Source: Streptomyces barringtoniae
Lineage (GTDB): Bacteria; Actinomycetota; Actinomycetes; Streptomycetales; Streptomycetaceae
NCBI RefSeq assembly: GCF_020819595.1
Contig: NZ_JAJHNP010000009.1
Location: 1 to 64,000, forward strand
DNA: 64,000 bases
Direction of reading: 5' to 3'
Shown: positions 24,353 through 33,423 of the stretch, piece by piece
How positions within the stretch are numbered: position 1 is the first letter of the stretch
Layout: each line of letters begins with the position of its first letter
The notes under the pieces: model-generated
Seen by the model: the letters and a program-made list of their open reading frames with translations, nothing else
What the model was told of the DNA's origin: nothing
Databases searched by the model: none
Position numbers and translations under genes: made by a program

Positions 24353-26013
24353 GACGCCAGCCCCTCGGCCAGCGGGCCCAGCGCCAGCGCCGGGAAGTAC
24401 GTCAGACCGGTGATGATCAGGATCGCGCCCACGAGCAGGCCGGTGAACAGCGGCTTCTCGGTGCGCAGGGTGCCGGCGGTCACCGGTACCGGCTTCTGCT
24501 CGGCAAGCGAGCCGGCCAGCGCCAGCACGAACACCATCGGCAGGAAGCGGCCCAGCAGCATCGCGAGCCCGGTCATGGTGTTGTACCAGTCGGTGTTCGC
24601 GTTCAGACCGGCGAAGGCCGAACCGTTGTTGTTCGACGCGGAGGTGAACGCGTACAGCACCTCGGAGAACCCGTGCGCACCGGAGTTGAGCATCGAGTGC
24701 GGCGGGGTCGACAGGGCCATCGAGGCGGCCGTGAACACCAGCACCAGGGCGGGGGTGATGAGGATGTAGCAGGCGGCGAGCTTCATCTCGCGGCCGCCGA
24801 TCTTCTTGCCCAGGTACTCGGGCGTACGGCCGACCATCAGGCCGGCGATGAACACCGCGATGACCGCCATGATCAGGATGCCGTAGAGCCCCGAGCCGGT
24901 GCCGCCGGGCGTGATCTCGCCCAGCATCATGCTCAGCATGGTGATGCCGCCGCCGAGTCCGGTGAAGGAGGAGTGGAAGGAGTCCACCGCACCCGTCGAG
25001 GTGAGCGTGGTCGCCACCGCGAAGATCGACGAGCCGCCGACACCGAAGCGGACCTCCTTGCCCTCCATCGCCCCGCCGGCCGCCTGGAGCGCCGGGCCGT
25101 GGTGGGCGAACTCGGTCCACATCATCAGCGCGGTGAAGCCCAGCCAGATGGTGAACATCGTGGCGAGGATCGCGTAGCCCTGCTTCACGCTGCCGACCAT
25201 CACGCCGAAGGTGCGGGTCAGGGAGAAGGGGATGACGAGGATCAGGAAGATCTCGAAGAGGTTGGTGAAGGGCGTCGGGTTCTCGAAGGGGTGGGCGGAG
25301 TTGGCGTTGAAGTAGCCGCCGCCGTTGGTGCCCAGCTCCTTGATGGCCTCCTGCGAGGCGACCGCGCCGCCGTTCCACTGCTGCGAGCCGCCCATGAACT
25401 GACCGACCTCGTGGATGCCGGAGAAGTTCTGGATGGCACCGCAGGCGACCAGGATCACCGCGGCGATCGCCGCGCCCGGCACCAGGATGCGCAGCGTGCC
25501 GCGCACCAGGTCGGCCCAGAAGTTGCCCAGTTCACCGGTGCGCGAGCGGGCGAAACCACGCACGAGCGCCACCGCGACGGCGATGCCGACGGCCGCCGAG
25601 ACGAAGTTCTGCACGGCCAGACCGGCGGTCTGCACGACGTGACCCATGGTCTGCTCGCCGTAGTACGACTGCCAGTTGGTGTTCGTCACGAAGGACACAG
25701 CCGTGTTGAACGACTGCGCCGGGTTGACCGCGGAGAAGTGCAGCGAGCCGGGCAGCACGCCCTGCAGCCGCTGCAGCAGGTAGAGGAACAGGACGCTGAC
25801 CGCCGAGAAGGCCAGCACACCGCGCAGATACGCGGGCCAGGTCATCTCGGTGTCGGGGTCGGCACCGATGGCCTTGTAGATCCACTTCTCGACGCGCAGG
25901 TGCCCCCGCGAGGAGTAGACCTTGGCCATGTAGTTGCCGAGCGGGATGTAGGCGAGTGCCAGCGCGCCTATCAGGGCGATCAGCTGGAGCACGCCTGCAA
26001 GTACGGGACCCAT
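24349..26013 (-). CDS. kdpA: K+-transporting ATPase subunit A
   Basis: Potassium-translocating subunit of 554 residues, a channel-like membrane protein with about ten helices. Selectivity-filter regions typical of KdpA are visible as SFVTNTNWQSYYGE near residue 107, LGTNGGGYFNANSAHPFENP near 232, ATTLTSTGAVDSFHSSFTGLGGG near 342 and ASNNNGSAFAGL near 468. It is the first large gene of the kdpFABC operon, 8 nt downstream of kdpF and overlapping kdpB by 4 nt. Length and motif order are normal. Confidence 0.97.
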   Translation of the reverse strand: MGPVLAGVLQLIALIGALALAYIPLGNYMAKVYSSRGHLRVEKWIYKAIGADPDTEMTWPAYLRGVLAFSAVSVLFLYLLQRLQGVLPGSLHFSAVNPAQSFNTAVSFVTNTNWQSYYGEQTMGHVVQTAGLAVQNFVSAAVGIAVAVALVRGFARSRTGELGNFWADLVRGTLRILVPGAAIAAVILVACGAIQNFSGIHEVGQFMGGSQQWNGGAVASQEAIKELGTNGGGYFNANSAHPFENPTPFTNLFEIFLILVIPFSLTRTFGVMVGSVKQGYAILATMFTIWLGFTALMMWTEFAHHGPALQAAGGAMEGKEVRFGVGGSSIFAVATTLTSTGAVDSFHSSFTGLGGGITMLSMMLGEITPGGTGSGLYGILIMAVIAVFIAGLMVGRTPEYLGKKIGGREMKLAACYILITPALVLVFTAASMALSTPPHSMLNSGAHGFSEVLYAFTSASNNNGSAFAGLNANTDWYNTMTGLAMLLGRFLPMVFVLALAGSLAEQKPVPVTAGTLRTEKPLFTGLLVGAILIITGLTYFPALALGPLAEGLAS

Positions 26014-26021
26014 GTCGTGTC

Positions 26022-26111
26022 TCAGAACCTCTCCGGGAAGATCAGGGCGAGGACGAGATAGCCCAGCAGGGCGACGGCCACGACCAGGCCGACGACGTTC
26101 TCGACGGTCAC
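26022..26111 (-). CDS. kdpF: K+-transporting ATPase subunit F
   Basis: A 29-residue, single-helix peptide (core VVGLVVAVALLGYLVLALIFPERF) matching KdpF, which stabilises the KdpABC complex. The terminal FPERF is characteristic. The GTG start at 26109-26111 overlaps the stop of a further micro-ORF upstream (GTGA), and the stop precedes kdpA by 8 nt. Confidence 0.9.
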   Translation of the reverse strand: MTVENVVGLVVAVALLGYLVLALIFPERF

Positions 26112-26191
26112 AGCTTCGTCACCCCCTTGGCGACGAGTGCCACCAGCGCGAAACCCGCGAGCACGGTGACGACGAAGGCCAGATCGGCCAT
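26108..26191 (-). CDS. 27-residue membrane micro-protein at the head of the kdp operon
   Basis: This micro-ORF begins MADLAFVVTVLAGFALVALV and ends AKGVTKL: one predicted transmembrane helix with a lysine-containing tail. Its ATG has AGGAG six bases upstream, and its stop overlaps the kdpF start, so it is almost certainly translated and coupled to kdpF. It is not KdpF, which follows intact. It could be an additional regulatory or stabilising subunit, or a leader peptide that sets kdpF translation. I do not recognise a named family. Confidence 0.7.
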   Translation of the reverse strand: MADLAFVVTVLAGFALVALVAKGVTKL

Positions 26192-26269
26192 CGCGAACTC
26201 CTGGAGTGAGGTTCGGTTGAAACGGACGTGTACGAGGAAAGCGCCTGTCCGGCCTGATCCGGTCGCCCG

Positions 26270-26318
26270 TTGACGACCCTCTTACGGCCACGCTCACGGC
26301 TTTGACGGGTCTCTTACG
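26270..26318 (-). promoter_or_regulatory. duplicated direct-repeat operator upstream of kdp, candidate KdpE box
   Basis: TTGACGACCCTCTTACGG (26270-26287) and TTGACGGGTCTCTTACGA (26302-26319) are near-identical blocks 32 nt apart. Each contains two TTGACG/CTTACG half-sites offset by 11 nt, all on one DNA face. They lie 79 nt upstream of the operon start. OmpR-family regulators such as KdpE bind half-sites at this spacing. Confidence 0.65.
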
Positions 26319-26369
26319 ACCCCTGATCCGTACCGGTGGGCAGCCCGCCGTGACGGTCGGTGCCCCGGC

Positions 26370-28208
26370 TCACAGCCGGAACCGCAGCCGGCAGATCACC
26401 GCGTCCGTCTCCCGCCGCACGGCGTGCGCGACGACCGCGCCCCGCTGGTTCTGCAGCAGCCGCTGCCACAGCCGCTCCGGCTCCGCCTCCGGGATCAGCA
26501 CGGTGACCCGGGTGCCGGGCTCGGCGGCGGCCACCTCACGGACGTACGCGGCGATGGGGCGGCCCAGGCTGCGCCGCGTGCAGGACAGCCGCACCAGGGG
26601 CACACCGGGGTCCCACTCGGCCCAGGACCGCTCCAGGGCGTGCAGCTGGGCCCGGTCCTCGGGGTCCGGGTAGCAGACGGTCACCGCACGGACCTCGTCG
26701 CCGAGGGAGGCGGCCGCCGTCAGGGCCTCCGAGGTCAGCCGGGACAGGCCGGCCACGGGGACGACGACCAGCGAGCGCTCGCGGTGCGGGGCCTCGGGTA
26801 TGCGGCCGAGCCCGAGCCGCTCGCCGATCCGGCCGTAGGCGCGGTGCACGGTGGTGAAGCCCAGCACCAGCAACGGCAGAGCGACGACGATCAGCCAGGC
26901 GCCCTCGGTGAACCTGCTCGCCGTGACCACGACGGTCGCGACCCCGGTCAGCACCGCCCCGAAGCCGTTCAGCAGCGCCTTCCCCCGCCGGCCCGGGCCC
27001 CGCTCCAGGCGCCAGTGCCGGACCATGCCGATCTGGGCGATCGTGAAGCCGACGAACACACCGATGGCGAACATCGGCACCAGGGTGTTGGCGTCGCCGC
27101 CGGAGAAGACCAGTAGCGCGGCCGAGACCACGGCGAGCGCCAGAACGCCGTGCCGGTGCACCTGGCGGTCGGCCTTCAGGGCGAAGACGTGCGGCGCGTA
27201 GTTGTCGCGGGCGAGCAGCTTCAGCAGCACCGGCAGCCCGCCGAAGGAGGTGTTCGCGGACAGCGCCAGCAGGACCATCGTCGCGAACTGGATGACGTAG
27301 AAAGCCCAGTTGTGGCCGAGGGAGGCGTCCGCGAGCTGGGCGAGGACCGTGACGCCCTCGACCGGCTGCAGGTGGAAGCGGCCGATCAGCACCGCCAGGC
27401 CGATCAGCATCAGTGCGAGTACGGCGCCCAGGGCGACCTCCGCGCGCTGGGCCCGGCGGGCCCGCGGGACGCGGAAGGAGGGGACGGCGTTGGCGATGGC
27501 CTCGACGCCGGTCAGGGCGGAACACCCGGAGGCGAAGGCTTTGAGCAGGAGCAGGACACCGACGCTCGTGGCGTTGTCCGCGACGACCGAGGCATGCCCG
27601 GCCGTGGTGGCCGTACTCGCCGGAGCCGACCGCAGCAGGCCCGCCACGATCAGTACGAAGATCGCGCCCACGAAGACGGCCGTCGGCACGATGAACGCCT
27701 TCGCCGACTCCACGATCCCCCGCAGGTTCACCCCGGTGACCAGCGCGAGCACGGCCAGGCACAGCCACAGCCGGTCGTCGTACAGGGCGGGGAAGGCGGA
27801 GGTCAGGGCCGCCACGCCGGCCGTGACGGCGACGGCGACGTTGAGGACGTAGTCCAGCACCAGCGAGGCGGCGGCCACCAGGCTGGTCCGCGCCCCCAGG
27901 TGCGTCTTCGCCACGGCGTAGGAGCCGCCGCCGTCCGGGAAGGCCGCGATCACCTGCCGGTAGGAGGCCACCAGCACCGCCAGGAGGGCCGCGATGGCCA
28001 GCGTCACCGGCAGCGTGAAGCCCAGCCCGTGCGCGCCCGCCGCGGCCAGGACCAGCACGATCGCCTCGGGGCCGTACGCCACCGACGCCATCGCGTCCAG
28101 GGAGAGCGCCGCGAGCCCCGTGACGGCGGTCAGCCGGTGGCGTTCGCCGGTATCGGGCGGCTCCTCGCCGGCGGGGACGGCATCCGGCTCGGTGGTCAGG
28201 ACGGACAT
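26370..28208 (-). CDS. APC-superfamily permease, KimA-like potassium transporter
   Basis: Membrane protein of 612 residues with about 12 helices and a cytoplasmic C-terminal tail of roughly 150 residues. The first helix region LSLDAMASVAYGPEAIVLVL and the following PDGGGSYAVAK strongly resemble the KimA (YdaO) branch of the APC/KUP superfamily, proton-coupled potassium importers. The tail (SLVVVPVAGLSRLTSEALTAAASLGDEVRAV) also fits. Some relatives transport amino acids, so the substrate is inferred from family and from its place beside kdp. AGGAG lies 8 nt before the ATG. The stop is 178 nt from the kdp micro-ORF across the kdp control region. I see no c-di-AMP riboswitch in the 5' region. 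Confidence 0.78.
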   Translation of the reverse strand: MSVLTTEPDAVPAGEEPPDTGERHRLTAVTGLAALSLDAMASVAYGPEAIVLVLAAAGAHGLGFTLPVTLAIAALLAVLVASYRQVIAAFPDGGGSYAVAKTHLGARTSLVAAASLVLDYVLNVAVAVTAGVAALTSAFPALYDDRLWLCLAVLALVTGVNLRGIVESAKAFIVPTAVFVGAIFVLIVAGLLRSAPASTATTAGHASVVADNATSVGVLLLLKAFASGCSALTGVEAIANAVPSFRVPRARRAQRAEVALGAVLALMLIGLAVLIGRFHLQPVEGVTVLAQLADASLGHNWAFYVIQFATMVLLALSANTSFGGLPVLLKLLARDNYAPHVFALKADRQVHRHGVLALAVVSAALLVFSGGDANTLVPMFAIGVFVGFTIAQIGMVRHWRLERGPGRRGKALLNGFGAVLTGVATVVVTASRFTEGAWLIVVALPLLVLGFTTVHRAYGRIGERLGLGRIPEAPHRERSLVVVPVAGLSRLTSEALTAAASLGDEVRAVTVCYPDPEDRAQLHALERSWAEWDPGVPLVRLSCTRRSLGRPIAAYVREVAAAEPGTRVTVLIPEAEPERLWQRLLQNQRGAVVAHAVRRETDAVICRLRFRL

Positions 28209-28336
28209 GGCGCGTGCTCCTATCGTGCTGCGACCGCGCGCGGGGACTGAAGTGCGCGCGGGTGCACCCAGGTTGTGTCCCCTTCCCACCGCGTCCGACC
28301 GGTCCTTGCGGCATCTTCGCGCCCGACCGGCCCGCC

Positions 28337-28353
28337 TTGACGCGATCTTGACG
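28337..28353. promoter_or_regulatory. paired half-site, candidate KdpE box upstream of the KimA-like gene
   Basis: TTGACG at 28337 and at 28348 are offset by 11 nt. A degenerate CTTGCG/CTTCGC pair lies about 32 nt away near 28305-28320. The site is 129 nt upstream of the permease start and also just ahead of the plus-strand pseudogene. Confidence 0.5.
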
Positions 28354-28361
28354 GGTACGGC

Positions 28362-28777
28362 CTGATCGACTGGGGGTCCGGCCGGATCGCCCTGTGGCGC
28401 GCCGCGCCGTGGCTCGCCCTCTCCGGGCTGCTCCTCGTCGTGCTGTGTCCCGCCCGGGTGTCCGCGGGCGGGAACTGGCCGGCCTCGCGCCGGCTGGTGC
28501 GCGAGCACCGGGTGCGGACGGTCTGCTGGTGTCGGTCCGCTGCCTGGACGGCGTCTCCCCACGGCTCGTGCTGCGGGACGCGAGGGGCGGCCGCGTCGGG
28601 ATCGACCCCCACGTCCTGGTACGCAACCCGCAGTTGTGGTTCCGCCCGGACGAGGGTGCGCGGAAGGCCGCCGCCGACGGCTCGCTGCGGTGCGGCACGA
28701 CCGCCCTGGGCGGCCTCGCCCGGCGCGTGGACCGCGAGACCGCCCATGCCGTGTTCCGGGTCTCCGGCCTGGAGTGA
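28362..28777 (+). pseudogene. broken paralogue of the small membrane protein at 35497-36015
   Basis: In one frame, 28362-28515 encodes LIDWGSGRIALW...VLCPARVSAGGNWPASRRLVREHRVRT. This aligns with LVDWDAGSLTPL...VLIPQRVTAGPGW...RRHVVRT of the intact gene 7 kb away. After VRT the similarity jumps frame and continues as DGLLVSVRCLDGVSPRLVLRD to the stop at 28777. The intact gene would predict ACGGACGG at the junction; here only one ACGG remains, so a 4-nt slippage deletion explains the shift. No start codon exists in the first frame before its stop at 28338, so the N-terminus is also lost. The second half could still be made from a GTG at 28394, but with an unrelated N-terminus. Confidence 0.7.
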
Positions 28778-28847
28778 GCCGTGCGGGGCCCGGACCGGAC
28801 CGGGCAGCCGCCACGTCCGCGCTGCCGGGAACCGGGGGCGGCTCCCG

Positions 28848-31346
28848 TCAGGCGCCTCCCATGCTCTGCTCGGTCGGTTCGGCGCCCGCCGGGTGTGCCG
28901 CGAAGGGCAGCGACACCACCATGGTGAGGCCGCCGCCGGGGGTGTCCTCGGGGCCGAGAGTGCCGTTCATCGCCTCGGTCAGTCCGCGCGCCAGGGCGAG
29001 GCCGAGGCCCAGGCCCGTGGTGTTGTCGGTGTCGCCGAGCCGCTGGAAGGGCTCGAAGAGCCGCTCCCGCCCGTCGGCGGGCAGCCCGGGCCCCCGGTCC
29101 ACCACCCGCAGCTCCACCCGGCCCGCCAGGGCACTCGCGGTGACCAGCACCCTCTTCCCGGGCGGGGTGTGCCGGGCGGCGTTGCCGACCAGGTTGGCGA
29201 TCACCCGCTCCAGCAGCGGCGGGTCGGCCAGCACCGCCGGCATGTCCTCCACGTCCGCCACCTCGACCGCCGGCACGTCCGCCAGCGCCATGGGCAGCAC
29301 CTCCTCCAAGGAGGTGGCCCGCAGGTTCAGGGTGAGCGCGCCGGCCTCCAGACGGCTGAGGTCGAGCAGGTTCTCCACCAGGCGGTTGAGCTTGGCCATG
29401 GACTCGTCGGCGGTGGCGAGGAGCTCGTCGCGGTCCTCCTCGCAGAAGGCGACGTCCCGGCTGCGCAGGGAGGTGACGGCGGCCCACCCGGCGGCCAGCG
29501 GCGTGCGCAGGTCGTGGCCGACGGCCCGCAGCAGCGCCGTACGCAGCCGGTCGGCGGCCCTCACCGGCTCCACCTCGGCCGCCGCCTCGGCCAGCCGGGC
29601 CCGCTCCACCGCGGAGCCCACGTGCGCGGCGAACGCGGCGAGCACCCGCCGCTCGGAGGAGGAGGGGGTGCGGCCGCGCAGGACCAGGAAGGCGCCGGGG
29701 CCGGCGGGTACGGCCGTCACCCCTGCCGCCGCGTCGGGCGGCTCGTCCACCAGGTCCGCCGACTCCATGCCGAAGGTCTCCCGGGTCCGCTCCAGCAGGG
29801 CCGGGATGGTCGCCTCACCGCGCACGATGCTGCCGGCCAGGGACGACATGGTCTCCGCCTCGGCCGTCGCCCGGGCGGAGCGGCGCGACAGGCGCAGGGA
29901 CCGGTCGACGACGGCGGCGACCGTGGCCGCGACGACCGCGAACACCGCCAGGGCGAGCAGGGCGTTCGGGTCGTCCAGCGTGAAGGCGCCGATGGGCGGG
30001 ATGAACCAGTAGTTGAGCAGCAGGGACGCCGTCACCGACGCGATCACCGCGGAGGCGACCCCGCCTATGCAGGCCACGCCCACCACGGCGAGCAGGAACA
30101 GCAGGGCCTCGCTGGTCAGGTTCAGCGTGCCCCGCAGCTGGGCGAGGACGGCGGTGAGGAGGACCGGCAGCACCAGACCGGCCACCGGGCCCGCGATCAG
30201 CCGGGCCGTCGAGAGCGTGCGGCGCCGGGAGGGGAGCAGGGTGCCGCGCCCGGCACGCTCATGCGTGACCCGGTGCACGTCGATGTCGCCGGACAGCTCG
30301 GTCACGGTCTCCCCCGTGCCGGGCCCGGTCAGGAACCGGGCCAGCCGCCCCCGCCTGCTGGTACCCAGCACCAGCTGGGTGGCGTTCTCGGCGCGGGCGA
30401 ACTCCACCAGCGCGGTCGCGACGTCGTCGCCGACGACCGAGTGGTAGCTGCCGCCGAGGTCCTCCACGAGCCGGCGCTGCCTGGCCAGCGAGGCGTGCGA
30501 GACGCCGTCGGCGAGGCCGTCGCTGCGGGCCACGTGCACGGCCAGCAGATCGCCGCCGGCGGACCGGTCCGCGATGCGGGCGGCCCGCCGTACCAGCGTG
30601 TCGCCCTCCGGGCCGCCGGTCAGCGCGACCACCACCCGCTCCCGGGTCTCCCACACCCGCCCGATCCCGTGCTGCGAGCGGTACTCCTGCAGCGCCTCGT
30701 CCACCCGGTCGGCCGTCCACAGCAGCGCCAGCTGCCGCAGGGCCGTCAGGTTGCCGGGCCGGAAGTAGTTGGCCAGCGCGGCGTCGATCTTCTCCGGGGT
30801 GTAGATGTTCCCGTGCGCCATGCGCCGGCGCAGCCCCTCGGGCGGCATGTCCACCAGCTCGATCTGCCCGGCCCGCCGTACCACCTCGTCCGGCACCGTC
30901 TCGTGCTGCGGCACCCCGGTGATCTTCTCGACGACGTCGTTGAGGGACTCCAGGTGCTGGACGTTCAGCGCGCTGATCACGTCGATGCCGGCGTCGAGCA
31001 GGGCCTCGATGTCCTGCCAGCGCTTGGCGTTGCGGCCGTCGCCGGGGACGTTGCTGTGGGCGAACTCGTCCACGATCGCCACCTGCGGGCGGCGGGCGAG
31101 GACCGCGGCGAGGTCCATCTCCTCGAAGCCGCCGCCGCGATAGGTGCAGGCCAGGCGCGGGACGGTCTCCAGGCCGTCGAGCATCGCCTCGGTGCGCGGA
31201 CGCCCGTGGCACTCCGCGAACCCCACCACCACGTCCGCCCCCCGCGCGGCACGGCGGCGCCCCTCGTCGAGCATCCGGTAGGTCTTGCCGACCCCGGGGG
31301 CCGCCCCGAGGTAGACCTTCAGTCGTCCGGGCCGTACGTCACTCAT
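28848..31346 (-). CDS. second KdpD-like sensor histidine kinase (orphan)
   Basis: Protein of 832 residues with the same domain order as KdpD: Walker-type GAAPGVGKTY, FAHSNVPGDGRNAKRWQDIEALL, Usp-like domain, four-helix DUF4118, GAF-like region and kinase core. H611 lies in GHDLRTPLA, where canonical KdpD has SHDLRTP. The kinase core also has NLVGNAARHTPPG and GLGLGLALARG. Long blocks match the first KdpD. No response regulator adjoins it, so it may cross-talk with KdpE or respond to another signal such as c-di-AMP, which binds the Usp domain of some KdpD proteins. The ATG at 31344-31346 has only a weak ribosome site. Candidate KdpE boxes lie 95 nt upstream. Confidence 0.9.
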   Translation of the reverse strand: MSDVRPGRLKVYLGAAPGVGKTYRMLDEGRRRAARGADVVVGFAECHGRPRTEAMLDGLETVPRLACTYRGGGFEEMDLAAVLARRPQVAIVDEFAHSNVPGDGRNAKRWQDIEALLDAGIDVISALNVQHLESLNDVVEKITGVPQHETVPDEVVRRAGQIELVDMPPEGLRRRMAHGNIYTPEKIDAALANYFRPGNLTALRQLALLWTADRVDEALQEYRSQHGIGRVWETRERVVVALTGGPEGDTLVRRAARIADRSAGGDLLAVHVARSDGLADGVSHASLARQRRLVEDLGGSYHSVVGDDVATALVEFARAENATQLVLGTSRRGRLARFLTGPGTGETVTELSGDIDVHRVTHERAGRGTLLPSRRRTLSTARLIAGPVAGLVLPVLLTAVLAQLRGTLNLTSEALLFLLAVVGVACIGGVASAVIASVTASLLLNYWFIPPIGAFTLDDPNALLALAVFAVVAATVAAVVDRSLRLSRRSARATAEAETMSSLAGSIVRGEATIPALLERTRETFGMESADLVDEPPDAAAGVTAVPAGPGAFLVLRGRTPSSSERRVLAAFAAHVGSAVERARLAEAAAEVEPVRAADRLRTALLRAVGHDLRTPLAAGWAAVTSLRSRDVAFCEEDRDELLATADESMAKLNRLVENLLDLSRLEAGALTLNLRATSLEEVLPMALADVPAVEVADVEDMPAVLADPPLLERVIANLVGNAARHTPPGKRVLVTASALAGRVELRVVDRGPGLPADGRERLFEPFQRLGDTDNTTGLGLGLALARGLTEAMNGTLGPEDTPGGGLTMVVSLPFAAHPAGAEPTEQSMGGA

Positions 31347-31440
31347 CGCCGCCGACGCGCTCCGCTCGCCATCCAACTCCCCTTCGCGGGAGGGTTCCTG
31401 CTCCCAAGGAAGCCGCTCCGGGGGGCGGCCGGCGCGCGTG

Positions 31441-31489
31441 TTAGCGGTTCCTTGGCGCCGGTCCGGTGGACCTTGACACTGTCTTGACG
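31441..31489. promoter_or_regulatory. two paired half-sites between the second kdpD and the antiporter gene
   Basis: TTAGCG (31441) and TTGGCG (31452) form one pair; TTGACA (31473) and TTGACG (31484) form the second. Offsets are 11 nt within pairs and 32 nt between pairs, matching the kdp operator. TAGGGT at 31503-31508 is a likely -10 box for the antiporter, placing the last half-site over its -35 region. Confidence 0.55.
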
Positions 31490-31578
31490 TGACCTGGCCC
31501 GATAGGGTGAGGGCTGGTGTGCCGGGAAGTCTGGTCGGCCGGGAGCCGGAGCGGCTTCCGCAATTCCAGGGGGACGGC

Positions 31579-33156
31579 ATGCGCAGCGTCGGTACGGTTC
31601 TCGCCCTCGTGGTCCTCGCCACGGTGGTCGCCACCTTCGCGCGCCGCTGGCGCATCCCCGCCCCCTCCCTGCTCGTGGTCGCCGGTCTCGCGGTGGCGCT
31701 GCTGCCGGGCACCCCGCAGATCCAGATCAGCCCCCAGATCATCGGCCTCGTCGTCCTCCCGCCCCTGCTGTACGCGAGCGCCGAGGACATGCCCTGGCGG
31801 GAGTTGCGGGCGGTGTGGAAGCCGGTCGGGATCCTCGCCATCGGCCTGGTGCTGGCCTCCGCGGCGGCCGTCGCCGCCGTGGCGGTGCTGGTCACTCCCC
31901 TGTCCTGGCAGATGGCGTTCGTGCTGGGCGCGGTGCTGGCCAGCACCGACCCGGTGGCGGTGACCGCGCTCGGCCGCCGGCTCGCCCTGCCGCCCCGGGT
32001 CCAGGTGCTCGTCCAGGCGGAGAGCCTGTTCAACGACGCGACCTCCCTGGTGCTCGTCCGGGTGGCGGCGGGCATCGCCGTCGCCGCGGCCGCCGCCGAC
32101 TGGGGCTCGGCGAGCGGCGAGTTCTTCCTGCTCGCGGGCGGCGGCACGGTGATCGGGGCGGCCGTGGCCGGTGTGGTCGCCCTGATCCGGCGCCGCACCG
32201 AGGACCCGGTGCTGGAGACGGTGATCGCCCTGGTCACCCCGTACGCCGCCTATCTGCTGGCCGAGGTCGCGCACACCTCCGGGGTGACGTCCTGCGTGGT
32301 GGCCGGGGTGGTGCTGGGCGGCCGGGGCGACCGGCTGACCAACGCCCGCATACGGCTCCAGCTGCACGCGGTGTACGGCACGGTGGTGTTCCTCCTGGAG
32401 AGCGTCGTCTTCAGCCTGATAGGGCTGGCCCTGCCCTCCCAGGTACGGGCCCTGGCGGACGGCGACCGTGCCTGGCCGCTGTACGCCCTCGCCGTCGCCG
32501 CCACCCTCGTCGCCGTACGTCTGCTGTGGCTGGCGCCCCTGTCGGCGGTGGTGCAGCGCAAGGGCGGGGCCGGCCGCCTGAACTGGCGGGTGCCGGTGGT
32601 GCTGACCTGGGCGGGCACCCGCGGGGTGATGCCGCTGGCCGCCGCGCTGTCCATACCCGAGGTCATGAAGGACGGCGGCCCGCTCGCCGACCGGCCGCTG
32701 GTCCTGGTCCTGACCACCTCGGTCGTGGTGGTCACCCTGGTCGTCCAGGGCTTCACCCTCGCCCCGGTCGTCCGCGCCTCCGGCATCGCCCTGGAGCCCG
32801 CCCACACCGCGCGCGAGGAGGCCGAGGCCCGCTCCCGGCTCGCCCACGCCGGCCTCGCCCGCCTGGAGGAGCTCGCCGAGCTGGAGGTCGTACCGGACGT
32901 CGTCCTGGACCGGCTGCGCCGCGGCCTGAACGCCCGCCTCGACGACGCCCGCGACCGCCTCGCCCGGAGCAACGGCACCGAGGGCGTGGCCACCGAGTCC
33001 GCCGACCGGGTCTACCGCCAGCTGCGGCGCGACCTGATCGCCGTGGAGACCGGCGAACTGCAGCGGCTGTACGACGCGCATGCGATCAGCGACACGACGC
33101 GGCGGCGGCTGCAGCGGGCCTTGGACCTCGAGGAGGCCCGGCTGACCGATGCGTGA
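31579..33156 (+). CDS. CPA1-family Na+(K+)/H+ antiporter
   Basis: Membrane protein of 525 residues with about 12 helices and a polar C-terminal tail. Antiporter signatures are GLVVLPPLLYASAEDMPW, GAVLASTDPVAVTALGRRL with the ion-binding aspartate, and QAESLFNDATSLVLVRV. These define the NhaP/CPA1 branch, which exchanges Na+ or K+ for protons and supports pH and cation homeostasis. The ATG at 31579 has AGGGGGA just upstream; an in-frame GTG at 31489 is unlikely. The tail from about residue 415 is rich in Arg/Glu and predicted helical. It may balance the potassium importers in this island. Confidence 0.92.
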   Translation: MRSVGTVLALVVLATVVATFARRWRIPAPSLLVVAGLAVALLPGTPQIQISPQIIGLVVLPPLLYASAEDMPWRELRAVWKPVGILAIGLVLASAAAVAAVAVLVTPLSWQMAFVLGAVLASTDPVAVTALGRRLALPPRVQVLVQAESLFNDATSLVLVRVAAGIAVAAAAADWGSASGEFFLLAGGGTVIGAAVAGVVALIRRRTEDPVLETVIALVTPYAAYLLAEVAHTSGVTSCVVAGVVLGGRGDRLTNARIRLQLHAVYGTVVFLLESVVFSLIGLALPSQVRALADGDRAWPLYALAVAATLVAVRLLWLAPLSAVVQRKGGAGRLNWRVPVVLTWAGTRGVMPLAAALSIPEVMKDGGPLADRPLVLVLTTSVVVVTLVVQGFTLAPVVRASGIALEPAHTAREEAEARSRLAHAGLARLEELAELEVVPDVVLDRLRRGLNARLDDARDRLARSNGTEGVATESADRVYRQLRRDLIAVETGELQRLYDAHAISDTTRRRLQRALDLEEARLTDA

Positions 33157-33423
33157 GCGCTCCCGGCTCCGTTGCTCGGTCGAACTCCGCCGGCCTCGGG
33201 CGCAGGCCCGGGCCTCGGCTCCCCCGTACGGCGTAATCGCCCGCCGCGCAGGGGGACGCCTCGACCCCGGTGTCCGGCCAGCGCTCGCCGCGCCGGTCCT
33301 CGCACAGGCCCGACAGGCCGACGGCATGACCCATGGGCCCGTGCGGCGCGGTCTGCTTACGCTGGTGGCGCCGTCGCGTGATGGCCGGAACCTCACGCTG
33401 AGCCGCACGTCGGGAGCACGCCG

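Noticed and set aside
28209..28336. c-di-AMP (ydaO-type) riboswitch upstream of the KimA-like gene
   Set aside because: I could not find the conserved riboswitch core in the 130-nt leader.
33157..33423. Possible gene in the gap between the antiporter and the APC permease
   Set aside because: The open frames are Arg/Ala/Pro-rich without motifs. Only a -10-like TACGCT and a ribosome site for the permease can be supported.
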